DNA of 6,555 nucleotides from Acidimicrobiia bacterium (GCA_019244985.1 JAFASB010000224.1:1-6555), one strand, 5' to 3'. Counted from the first letter of the stretch, positions 1 through 5,854 are shown. Numbers and translations are program-made. The notes: generated by a model from the letters alone, not told the origin.

Positions 1-858
1 CTCGTACCAGCACACGTGCTGCACCGGCTCGTCGTCGGGGACCGTCTCGGCGCGACCGAGGCGCGTGCGCACCCAGCCTCCCGCGCCGTCCGAAGACCAG
101 AACTCGGGGTGTTCGAGCGACGCTTCCTGCACCCAGGCCCACCCCCCGTCGGTCCACCAGCGCCGGTCGGCGTACCCGCCGTCGGAGACGAACTCTGCGT
201 AGGCGCGGTTGGTGACCGGCGTGGTGTCGATCCAGAAGGCGTCGACCTGCACGGTGTGCGCCGGTCGCTCGTTGTCGTAGGCCCACGGCTCGAGGTCGGT
301 GCCCATGACGAAGGCTCCACCGTCGACGCGCACCTCCGCCGGCAGCGACGCACGATCCCCATCGGGAGCGTCCGAGGACGGCAACGCCAGCGGGTACTCG
401 ACCGTGCTGCGCAACTGCAACGTGGCGGTCATCGTCTCGTCGTGCTGGTGCTCGTGCTGCACGACCATGCCGTAGACGAAACCCTCGCCGAGCAATGGGC
501 GGTCGTCCAGCTCGACGTCCTCGAGGACGTCGAGGACGCGGCCGCGGACGTCGGCGACATAGGCGCGCGCTTCGAGCGGCGCCAGCAGATCGAGCTGCGG
601 TCGGTCGCGGCGCGGGTTGCGGAAGGCGTCGTAGATGTCGTCGAGGTGGGCGGCGATGCGCGTGTCCGCGATGGCACCGAGCAGCCACTGCTCCTCGTAA
701 TTGCCAATGTGGGCGAGGTCCCACACCAACGGCGACATCAACGGCGAGTGCTGGCGGAGGAGGTCGTCCTCGGTGACGGGATCAAGCAGCGAGAGCGACC
801 GCCGCCGCACCGACTCGAGCTCGGACGCGATGCGCTCCTTGGCTGTGGCCCTGCTCAC
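1..858 (-). CDS. egtB: EgtB, hercynylcysteine sulfoxide synthase (partial, C-terminus off the left edge)
   Basis: EgtB is the non-heme iron enzyme of ergothioneine synthesis. It uses O2 to join gamma-glutamylcysteine to hercynine, giving the sulfoxide conjugate. The 286 residues seen begin with a DinB-like helical domain that carries the expected iron-binding histidines: H50 in WDLAHIGNYEE, then H135 and H139 in VQHEHQHDETM. These match the three-histidine site known for mycobacterial EgtB. From about residue 176 the FGE/sulfatase-modifying-factor domain starts (VDGGAFVMGTD, then NERPAHTVQV and WIDTTPVTNRAYAEF). The family is usually about 430 residues, so roughly the last third is missing. 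The start is GTG at 858; it overlaps the egtA stop by 4 bp (GTGA) and has GGGGGA 5 nt upstream, which indicates translational coupling. Cytoplasmic. Other egt genes would be expected further left, but they are not visible. The assignment is firm. Confidence 0.95.
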   Translation of the reverse strand, partial: MSRATAKERIASELESVRRRSLSLLDPVTEDDLLRQHSPLMSPLVWDLAHIGNYEEQWLLGAIADTRIAAHLDDIYDAFRNPRRDRPQLDLLAPLEARAYVADVRGRVLDVLEDVELDDRPLLGEGFVYGMVVQHEHQHDETMTATLQLRSTVEYPLALPSSDAPDGDRASLPAEVRVDGGAFVMGTDLEPWAYDNERPAHTVQVDAFWIDTTPVTNRAYAEFVSDGGYADRRWWTDGGWAWVQEASLEHPEFWSSDGAGGWVRTRLGRAETVPDDEPVQHVCWYE

Positions 859-2057
859 ACCCGTCCCCCGACAAGGCGGTCGTCGGCCGGGCAGCGCCGA
901 CGCGCGACATACCGGTCGTAGTAGTTCGCCAACGCATGGACCGACTCCGGGTCGGCGCCGGCGCGCGGTGCAGCCTCCATGGCGGCCTCGAAGGACTCAC
1001 GCGCCGCCGTTGCGAGCGCCGGGTGTTCGAGGCCCCAGCGGGCCGCCGCCAGCCACAGTTCCTCCGTCCCTTCGGTCGCGCGGAAGGCGGCCGCCTTTGC
1101 CTCGTCGTCCAGCAACAACGTGCACACGACGGTCGCCGCGACCCGCCACCACGGATCGGGGAGGGCGTCGAGGTAGCGGAACTCGAGCCACCCGCGTGGG
1201 CGGACCGGCGGGAAGATCGTTGTCAGGTGGTAGTCGAGATCGTCGATCGTCGGATGGCCGAGCTCGTGACCCTCGAGGATCCAGCGGGTGAACGACAGCG
1301 GGCCGTCGAGTGACATGTAGCGATCGGTGCTCTCGCGGATGAACATCACCCGGGCGTCGAGCGCGTAGGACGCCCACGCCGAGACGCCGCCACCGAGTGG
1401 TGCGGGAGCCGTGCGCGTCGGGTCGATCTCCCACCAGGTGGCGAGCCGCGAGGACTTCCACCCCGTCGACTGCCCTGCGCGCATCGGTGAGTTGGCGAAC
1501 GATGCGACCAACGTGGGCCCCAGCGTGTGGGCGAGGAGCCAGCGCTCCTCGGCGCAGCCTTCGCTGTCGCCGAGACCGAGGTTCACTTGCAGCGCTGCGG
1601 TCGACGACATCATGCGCTTGCCGGCGGGACCGTCCCCGTCGAAGTACGCCTCCATTGCGGCATAGCGCGGCGTGTGAACGACGCGTCGGGGCGACCGCAC
1701 CGCGTCGCTGCCCTCGCCGACAAGTGTGAGCCCGACGGCGGCCAGGGAGCGCTGTACAGCGACCACGTCAGCGTGCATCGCCTCACACGCGGCGCCGACG
1801 GTGGCGACCGGCAGGCCGCTCAGCTCGAGCTGGCCACCGGGCTCGTAGGTGACGACGCTCTCAGCCGGCAGGGGCTGGCTGCGCGCGGTCGCCGTCTGCA
1901 CCGCGGCGAACGGCACGTGGGCGCTGGGGTCGTCGCTCGCGGTGACGAGCCATTCCGTCTCGAGGCCGACGAGGTCGACGCCGCCCGGGGTGAAGCAGCG
2001 CTTGAGAACGTGGTCCCGGGCCTCGCCGAGGGTGAGTGAGCGGTCGGGCCCGGGCAC
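855..2057 (-). CDS. egtA: EgtA, glutamate--cysteine ligase of ergothioneine biosynthesis
   Basis: EgtA is the ATP-dependent ligase that makes gamma-glutamylcysteine, the sulfur donor used by EgtB. Family motifs in the 400-residue product are GLETEW (31-36), YEPGGQLELSGLP (71-83), PRYAAMEAYF (130-139), MMSSTAALQVNLG (149-161), FANSP (187-191) and FPPVRPRGWLEFRYLD (about 272-287). These match actinobacterial EgtA, a relative of GCS2-type ligases. I place the start at GTG 2057, just before the conserved N-terminus (SLTLGEARDHVLKRCF), with AGGA 11 nt upstream. The frame stays open to a TTG at 2186, which would add 43 residues, but that extension is Pro/Ser-rich, unlike the family, and starts inside a likely promoter. 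The gene ends in a 4-bp overlap with egtB, so the two probably form one operon. Function is firm; the exact start is less so. Confidence 0.92.
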   Translation of the reverse strand: MPGPDRSLTLGEARDHVLKRCFTPGGVDLVGLETEWLVTASDDPSAHVPFAAVQTATARSQPLPAESVVTYEPGGQLELSGLPVATVGAACEAMHADVVAVQRSLAAVGLTLVGEGSDAVRSPRRVVHTPRYAAMEAYFDGDGPAGKRMMSSTAALQVNLGLGDSEGCAEERWLLAHTLGPTLVASFANSPMRAGQSTGWKSSRLATWWEIDPTRTAPAPLGGGVSAWASYALDARVMFIRESTDRYMSLDGPLSFTRWILEGHELGHPTIDDLDYHLTTIFPPVRPRGWLEFRYLDALPDPWWRVAATVVCTLLLDDEAKAAAFRATEGTEELWLAAARWGLEHPALATAARESFEAAMEAAPRAGADPESVHALANYYDRYVARRRCPADDRLVGGRV

Positions 2058-2176
2058 GGGTCGTTCAGTCCTGCGTCCCCATCGGTCGCCAGGCGAAGTG
2101 GCTGGCGGTGGCCACGCCGACGCCGGTGGCGAGATGCGGGGAAGGGAGGGGGCAGACGTGAGGCACGCCGTCTCCG

Positions 2177-2208
2177 AACTTAGCAAGCACGTACTACGTA
2201 CGTGTCAA
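2177..2208 (-). promoter_or_regulatory. Probable egtA-egtB promoter
   Basis: The minus strand has a perfect TTGACA (-35 consensus) at 2208-2203. The -10 is not clear: TGCTAA lies after a 17-nt spacer (2185-2180), and TAAGTT, which fits the looser actinobacterial TANNNT form, lies after 20 nt. Transcription from here would leave a leader of about 115 nt before the GTG at 2057, and would make the upstream TTG at 2186 unusable. The inverted repeat at 2188-2204 fills most of the -35/-10 spacer. Confidence 0.45.
2188..2204. promoter_or_regulatory. 17-bp perfect inverted repeat, candidate operator between egtA and the aldehyde dehydrogenase gene
   Basis: CACGTAC-TAC-GTACGTG is a perfect 7-bp inverted repeat around a 3-bp centre. 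It sits in the divergent region 2058-2279, directly downstream of a minus-strand TTGACA and about 35 bp upstream of the candidate plus-strand -10. Size and symmetry suit a dimeric helix-turn-helix regulator such as the TetR family. No regulator gene is in the window, so the binding protein is unknown. A bound repressor here would block the egtA promoter directly and could also affect the plus-strand gene. Confidence 0.5.
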
Positions 2209-2239
2209 GCAACATGGGTGGATGACGTTCCCCAGTGCC

Positions 2240-2245
2240 TAAGAT
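2240..2245 (+). promoter_or_regulatory. Candidate -10 element of the aldehyde dehydrogenase gene
   Basis: TAAGAT matches four of six bases of TATAAT, including the first T, second A and final T. Initiation about 7 nt downstream would give a leader of some 28 nt carrying the ribosome binding site. No good -35 is visible at normal spacing, so this may need an activator, or may be chance. Confidence 0.3.
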
Positions 2246-2266
2246 TTCAGTCACACGTCGCTCGGG

Positions 2267-2272
2267 AAGGGG
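2267..2272 (+). promoter_or_regulatory. Ribosome binding site that fixes the aldehyde dehydrogenase start
   Basis: AAGGGG lies 7 nt before the ATG at 2280. An in-frame GTG at 2235 would add 15 basic residues with no family similarity, and it has no comparable site upstream. This supports ATG 2280 as the true start. Confidence 0.75.
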
Positions 2273-2279
2273 CCCACGT

Positions 2280-3707
2280 ATGGCAGAGATCCAGGTTCGG
2301 GACAAGCTCTACATCGACGGGGCATGGGTCCCCTCCACCGGGTCGAAAACCATCGACGTCATCAATTCGGCCACTGAAGAGGTCATGGGCCGCGTGCCCG
2401 AAGCCACGTCCGACGACGTCGACAAGGCCGTCGAGGCCGCGAAGCGGGCGTTCCCGACCTGGTCGACCACATCGGTCGAAGAGCGCTCGAAGTACATCCA
2501 GCGCATCGCCGAAGGTCTCCAGGCGCGCACCATGGACATCGCCAACGTGGTCGCCCAAGAGCTGGGCATGCCGATCAACCTGTCGATGATCATCCAGGCT
2601 GGCCTCCCCACGGTCACGTTCAGCTCCATGCAGCAGCTGATCGACGAGATCCAGTGGGAAGAGACCGTCGGCAACTCGCTCGTCATCAAGGAGCCGATCG
2701 GCGTCATCGGCGCCATCACGCCGTGGAACTATCCGCTCCACCAGATCGCCAACAAGGTTGCGCCCGCTCTCGCCGCCGGGTGCACTGTTGTCCTGAAGCC
2801 GAGCGAGGTCACGCCCCTCAACGCCTTCATCCTTGCCGAGATCATCGATGACGTCGGTCTTCCCGCCGGCGTCTTCAACCTGGTGAGCGGCACCGGGCCG
2901 GTCGTCGGCGAGGCCATCGCCGCCCACCCCGATGTCGACATGGTGTCGTTCACGGGATCCACCCGCGCCGGCAAGCGCGTGAGCGAGCTGGCTTCTCAGA
3001 CGGTGAAGACCGTCGCCCTCGAGCTCGGCGGCAAGTCGCCGAACGTCATCCTCGACGACGCCGACTTCCAGCAGGCCGTCACCGACGGCGTCGGCAAGGC
3101 GTTCCTCAACTCGGGCCAGACCTGCAGCGCGTTGACGCGCATGCTCGTTCCCCGCTCGCGTCTCAAGGAGGCGGAGGACATCGCGGTCGCAGCGGCGGAG
3201 ACCTACACGCCCGGTGATCCGTTCGACGCCGAGACCCGGCTCGGGCCGCTCGTATCCGATGTCCAGCGCCAGCGCGTGCGCGGCTACATCGAAAAGGGCA
3301 TCGAGGAGGGCGCCAAGCTCCTCACCGGCGGCCCCGATGCTCCCGACGGCCTCGACAAGGGCTACTTCGTGAAGCCCACCGTCTTCTCCGAGGTCCGCAA
3401 CGACATGACGATCGCCCAAGAGGAGATCTTCGGGCCGGTCCTGTCGATCATCCCCTTCGAGGACGAGGAGGACGCGGTGCGCATCGCCAACGACACGGTC
3501 TACGGCCTGGCCGGCGGCGTGTGGTCTGGTGATCCCGAAAGGGCGAAGGCCGTTGCCCGCCGCATCCGAAGCGGGCAGGTCGAGGTCAACGGCGGGGCGT
3601 TCAATCCGATGGCACCGTTCGGCGGCTTCAAACAGTCGGGCCACGGGCGTGAGCTCGGCAAGTTCGCCATCGAGGAGTTCCTCACCACCAAGTCGCTGCA
3701 GCTGTAA
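2280..3707 (+). CDS. NAD(P)+-dependent aldehyde dehydrogenase (ALDH superfamily), substrate unknown
   Basis: A complete 475-residue enzyme that would oxidise an aldehyde to the carboxylic acid with NAD+ or NADP+ in the cytoplasm. All core ALDH motifs are present: ITPWNYP (146-152, oxyanion Asn150), VLKPSE (171-176, cofactor-binding Lys173 and Glu176), FTGSTRAGK (224-232), catalytic base Glu248 in LELGGKSPN, nucleophile Cys282 in NSGQTCSA, EEIFGPV (381-387), and PFGGFKQSGHGRELG near the C-terminus. The length is typical for the family. Glu176, rather than a residue that blocks the 2'-phosphate differently, is common in NAD+-preferring members, but cofactor choice cannot be settled here. The gene stands alone, divergent from egtA and convergent with the CAP gene, so context does not name a pathway. 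Activity is confident; substrate is not. Confidence 0.93.
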   Translation: MAEIQVRDKLYIDGAWVPSTGSKTIDVINSATEEVMGRVPEATSDDVDKAVEAAKRAFPTWSTTSVEERSKYIQRIAEGLQARTMDIANVVAQELGMPINLSMIIQAGLPTVTFSSMQQLIDEIQWEETVGNSLVIKEPIGVIGAITPWNYPLHQIANKVAPALAAGCTVVLKPSEVTPLNAFILAEIIDDVGLPAGVFNLVSGTGPVVGEAIAAHPDVDMVSFTGSTRAGKRVSELASQTVKTVALELGGKSPNVILDDADFQQAVTDGVGKAFLNSGQTCSALTRMLVPRSRLKEAEDIAVAAAETYTPGDPFDAETRLGPLVSDVQRQRVRGYIEKGIEEGAKLLTGGPDAPDGLDKGYFVKPTVFSEVRNDMTIAQEEIFGPVLSIIPFEDEEDAVRIANDTVYGLAGGVWSGDPERAKAVARRIRSGQVEVNGGAFNPMAPFGGFKQSGHGRELGKFAIEEFLTTKSLQL

Positions 3708-3740
3708 TCCGTAGTGCAGCTGTGATCACTGCAGCTGCAG
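3697..3740. repeat. Cluster of three CAGCTG-containing repeats in the convergent gap
   Basis: TGCAGCTGTAATC at 3697-3709 overlaps the end of the aldehyde dehydrogenase gene and is repeated with one mismatch (TGCAGCTGTGATC) at 3715-3727. A perfect 12-bp palindrome, CTGCAGCTGCAG, follows at 3729-3740, and GTGATCAC (3722-3729) is also palindromic. The first two copies are 18 bp apart. This may be a local duplication of the gene end, a terminator stem, or a binding site. Confidence 0.6.
3715..3739. terminator. Candidate hairpin terminator between convergent genes
   Basis: TGCAGCTG (3715-3722) can pair with CAGCTGCA (3732-3739) across a 9-nt loop, giving an 8-bp stem 8 nt after the aldehyde dehydrogenase stop. 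There is no T-tract on either side, so it would not be a classical intrinsic terminator, though such stems are common at gene ends in high-GC actinobacteria. A weaker stem (GGGCTGC 3763-3769 with GCAGCCC 3783-3789) spans the end of the CAP gene. Confidence 0.35.
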
Positions 3741-3772
3741 CCACCAGCGGGGTACGTGAGCGGGGCTGCGCT

Positions 3773-4444
3773 CTACCGATCGGCAGCCCGAACCTGTTCC
3801 AGAGCAAGAATGAGCGCCGGCGTCGGCTCCATCGGCGCCTGGGGTGCGGCCGGCGGCGCGGTCGGGGGTGGTGTCGACGCCGGCGTTTGCGAAGCGGGCG
3901 ACGGCGCAGCCGCGGGGGCTGGCGTCCGCGGACGGGCAACGACGCGCGGCGCGGGCGCCGTCGTCGCTGGCGCGCTGTTCAGTTGCATGAAGTCGACGGT
4001 CACCCAGACGCGCCCTCCGCTGTCGACGACGCCGATGCCGACGTAGTTCCAGACGGGGTCGATGAGGTTCTCGTAGTGGTGGGGGCTGTTGATGAACGCC
4101 TGCTGGATGACGTCCGGGGCGCCACCGACGCCGACGTTCTCACCGAGCTTGGTCCACGGAGCGCTGACCATGTTGGGAAGGTTCATGTTGTGGGAGATGT
4201 CCCCGGCGCGAGCCATGTTCGCCGACCAGTTGCGGGCGATCGACACGAGCGGTCCGTAGGACGCGAGCTGCGACAGGCCGTGCTCGGCGCGGAGCTGATT
4301 GGTGAGGGCGACAAATTGCGCTTCCTCCGACGCCGGGTCGGCGTGCGCCGCGGTGGCGCCCACCGTCGACAGGGCGGGTGCGAAGACTGCGATGCCCAAG
4401 AGCAACCCCAGCGCTTTGGCGAGAAGCCGGCGCCCGCTCGGCAT
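3773..4444 (-). CDS. Secreted CAP/SCP-domain protein (YkwD-like)
   Basis: The 223-residue product has a Sec signal peptide: basic MPSGRRLLAK, a hydrophobic core (about 11-29) and a likely cut after AHA at residue 35. A CAP (SCP/PR-1) domain follows at about 42-155: FVALTNQLRAEHGL, ISHNM with His85, GENV with Glu102, SPHHYENL with His122/His123, then YVGIGVV and WVTVDF. The His/Glu set is the cavity site typical of the fold. Residues 157-210 are Pro/Ala/Thr-rich, perhaps a wall-spanning or flexible tail. Biochemical roles of bacterial CAP proteins are mostly unknown, so none is assigned beyond an envelope or extracellular location. The start is ATG 4444, fixed by AGGGGA and the signal peptide; an in-frame upstream start at 4519 would lie inside the riboswitch. 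Translation is probably controlled by that riboswitch. Confidence 0.9.
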   Translation of the reverse strand: MPSGRRLLAKALGLLLGIAVFAPALSTVGATAAHADPASEEAQFVALTNQLRAEHGLSQLASYGPLVSIARNWSANMARAGDISHNMNLPNMVSAPWTKLGENVGVGGAPDVIQQAFINSPHHYENLIDPVWNYVGIGVVDSGGRVWVTVDFMQLNSAPATTAPAPRVVARPRTPAPAAAPSPASQTPASTPPPTAPPAAPQAPMEPTPALILALEQVRAADR

Positions 4445-4447
4445 TTG

Positions 4448-4557
4448 GCAGTCCCCTTTCGGCAGCCCGGCCGCCATGGAGCGCGTGTGTGCGCTCGGTA
4501 GGCCCGAGGCTTTGCGCACCCGGGTTTCCCCGGGATTGCCCTTTTCGTGGTCACTGC
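4448..4557 (-). promoter_or_regulatory. Cyclic di-GMP-I (GEMM-I) riboswitch in the CAP-gene leader
   Basis: Read on the minus strand, the leader carries GEMM-I hallmarks in order: AAAAGGGCAA; a stem CCCGGG-GAAA-CCCGGG (4534-4519) with a GNRA tetraloop; GCGCAAAGCC; a second arm with CCTA (4502-4499) opposite ATGG (4477-4474), which resembles a GAAA-tetraloop receptor; a GAGCGC/GCGCTC hairpin inside it; and GGGCTGCCGAA (4468-4458). By alignment to the Vibrio Vc2 aptamer as I recall it, the ligand-contacting bases are G20 = 4539, A47 = 4512 and C92 = 4462, all conserved. G at position 20 favours c-di-GMP over cGAMP, where A is typical. P1 can form from GCAGT (4557-4553) with ACTGC (4452-4448), plus CC with GG. 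No clear promoter is seen, so transcription may start within the kinase gene or read through from it. Confidence 0.88.
4452..4457 (-). promoter_or_regulatory. CAP-gene ribosome binding site embedded in riboswitch P1
   Basis: AGGGGA lies 7 nt upstream of ATG 4444. It starts directly after the last conserved aptamer segment (GCCGAA), and its G residues and final A are on the 3' side of the predicted P1 helix. When P1 is closed, the site should be less accessible to the ribosome. Confidence 0.7.
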
Positions 4558-4594
4558 GTTATCGGCGCAGGATGCGACGACCTTTACCTCGTCG

Positions 4595-5797
4595 TCAGCC
4601 CTTCCCGCCTCGGTGGTGGCGGCCACGCGCCGGAGTGTTGGCGGTGCGGGTCTCGAGGGCAGTTGGCGGCGCTGCCGTCGGTGCCGTCGTCGGGACGGGG
4701 GTCGTGGCCGCTGTCGTCGGTGTCGTCGACGACGCCGGCTTGGGGTGTGACCCGCCGCTCAGAGCGAGCAACGCCAGCAGGACGACGGCGAGCACGGCCG
4801 CCACGGCCCACACGGCCCGGAGCGGGACACGCCGGCGCGTCGCCGCCGGCGGCAGTGGCATCGCGCCACCGACGAGCGTCGCCCCGGCGGTCGCGAGGAC
4901 GGCGGTCTCTTCGCCGGTTGGGGCCACCGCGCCGGCGATCACGGTGGCGTCGTCGGGGGCGCCGCGCAGCGCCGACGCCATCTCCTCGGCCGAAGCGAAG
5001 CGGCGGGTGGGGTCCCGATCGAGCGCCCGCTCGACCGCGCCGGCGACACCGGGACCCACGTCGGGCCGAAGCGTCGCCAGCGGACGGTGGGCGCCGGTCT
5101 GCACCGCCTGGGCGACGGCGATGAAGCTGTCGCCGGTGAACGGCTTCTCGGCGGCGAGCGCCTCGTAGAGGACGACGCCCATCGAGTACAGGTCGGATAG
5201 GAACGTGGCGGGCGCGCCGGCCAGCCGTTCGGGGGCCAGGTAGGCGGGCGTCCCGACGAGCTGACCGGTGAGTGTGATGTCGGCGGTGCCACCCGCCGTC
5301 CCCGAGGCCATCTCCGCGCTCTTGGCGATGCCGAAGTCGGCGATCTTGGCCGTGCCGTCGTCGGTGAGGAGGATGTTGCCAGGCTTGACGTCGCGGTGGA
5401 CGATGCCCGCGGCGTGGGCTGCGCCCAGCGCAGAGAGCACGCCGGTCGCGCCGGGCTCGAGCCAGTGCCACGAGACCGGGCCCTCGGCGATGACGTCGGC
5501 CAGCGTGCGGCCGGGGAGGCGCTCCATGACGATGTATGGCTGGCCGTCGTGCTCGCCCGTGTCGAAGACCGACACCGCGTTGGGGTGCGACAGTCGGGCG
5601 GCGGCACGCGCTTCGGACTCGAAGCGGACACGCACGTCGTCGCGCTCGGCCATGTCCGGTCGCAGAAGCTTGATCGCCACCTCACGGCCCAGCCGCCGGT
5701 CGACGCCCGTGTGGACGTCGGCCATCCCCCCGCGCCGAAGCAACGGCCCGAGCTCGTAACGACCGCCGATGAGGACGCCCTCGTGCGTCGTCTCCAT
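4595..5797 (-). CDS. Membrane-anchored eukaryotic-type Ser/Thr protein kinase (PknB-like family, no PASTA domains)
   Basis: The 400-residue kinase has a cytoplasmic catalytic domain at about 13-278: glycine loop LLRRGGMADV (19-28), ATP-binding Lys43 in VAIKLL, its partner Glu62, catalytic HRDVKPGN (134-141, Asp136), metal-binding DFG (154-156), activation-loop threonines T175/T177/T183 and the APE motif (188-190). HRD with Arg135 means an RD kinase, normally switched on by activation-loop phosphorylation. After a juxtamembrane segment rich in Ala/Thr comes one transmembrane helix (about 329-346). The outer tail of about 54 residues is Thr/Pro-rich and ends in basic residues; no sensor domain is present. 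The start is ATG 5797, matching the family N-terminus (GGRYELGPLL); the frame runs open to 6436, but that part is antisense to the hydrolase gene. No Shine-Dalgarno is seen, so the mRNA may be leaderless. Substrates are unknown. Confidence 0.94.
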   Translation of the reverse strand: METTHEGVLIGGRYELGPLLRRGGMADVHTGVDRRLGREVAIKLLRPDMAERDDVRVRFESEARAAARLSHPNAVSVFDTGEHDGQPYIVMERLPGRTLADVIAEGPVSWHWLEPGATGVLSALGAAHAAGIVHRDVKPGNILLTDDGTAKIADFGIAKSAEMASGTAGGTADITLTGQLVGTPAYLAPERLAGAPATFLSDLYSMGVVLYEALAAEKPFTGDSFIAVAQAVQTGAHRPLATLRPDVGPGVAGAVERALDRDPTRRFASAEEMASALRGAPDDATVIAGAVAPTGEETAVLATAGATLVGGAMPLPPAATRRRVPLRAVWAVAAVLAVVLLALLALSGGSHPKPASSTTPTTAATTPVPTTAPTAAPPTALETRTANTPARGRHHRGGKG

Positions 5798-5804
5798 TTG
5801 GGCT

Positions 5805-5810
5805 TGTGTA
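5805..5810 (-). promoter_or_regulatory. Candidate -10 element for leaderless transcription of the kinase gene
   Basis: TACACA (5810-5805) lies 7 nt before ATG 5797, the spacing expected if transcription begins at the A of the start codon. It matches only T1, A2 and A4 of the consensus, so this is tentative. The lack of any Shine-Dalgarno near the ATG supports it. Confidence 0.3.
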
Positions 5811-5823
5811 CCCCGACCGGGGT
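5810..5823. promoter_or_regulatory. 14-bp palindrome in the kinase/hydrolase divergent spacer
   Basis: ACCCCG-AC-CGGGGT is a perfect 6-bp inverted repeat. It abuts the candidate kinase -10 and lies 20 bp upstream of the candidate hydrolase -10, so a bound protein could affect both genes. Its GC-rich make-up raises the odds of chance. Confidence 0.35.
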
Positions 5824-5842
5824 CCGCAGGAACAACGGGGGC

Positions 5843-5848
5843 TACCTT
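5843..5848 (+). promoter_or_regulatory. Candidate -10 element for leaderless transcription of the serine hydrolase gene
   Basis: TACCTT fits the actinobacterial TANNNT pattern and ends 6 nt before ATG 5855, placing the likely transcription start at the start codon. There is no well-placed Shine-Dalgarno. No convincing -35 is visible. Confidence 0.4.
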
Positions 5849-5854
5849 GCGCCT

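Noticed and set aside
16..921. Plus-strand frame of 301 codons at the left edge
   Set aside because: It is the complement of egtB, whose histidine motifs and FGE domain are unmistakable on the minus strand.
2247..3644. Long minus-strand open frame (465 codons) opposite the aldehyde dehydrogenase gene
   Set aside because: It is antisense to a gene with every ALDH motif intact. Long antisense frames are expected in high-GC coding DNA, and its product is Asp/Arg/Gly/Leu-rich with no recognisable domain.
3722..4501. Plus-strand frame of 259 codons opposite the CAP gene
   Set aside because: It is Arg/Gly-rich shadow sequence, opposite a gene with a signal peptide, CAP domain and riboswitch.
4445..4519. 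Upstream in-frame start (4519) for the CAP gene
   Set aside because: It would translate the riboswitch aptamer and place 25 residues before a normal signal peptide; ATG 4444 has a good ribosome binding site.
4448..4557. c-di-AMP (ydaO-type) or cGAMP riboswitch as alternative identity
   Set aside because: ydaO aptamers precede many actinobacterial wall-enzyme genes, but the conserved segments here are those of GEMM. G rather than A at the position equivalent to 20 argues against the cGAMP class.
4558..4563. GATAAC on the minus strand as a -10 for the CAP transcript
   Set aside because: It would start the RNA near 4551, inside the 5' strand of P1, removing the GCAGT arm, and no -35 is seen. 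It is possible only if the P1 proposed here is wrong.
4299..5168. Plus-strand frame of 289 codons opposite the kinase C-terminal half and the riboswitch
   Set aside because: Low-complexity Ala/Arg/Ser product and no domain; the opposite strand explains the region.
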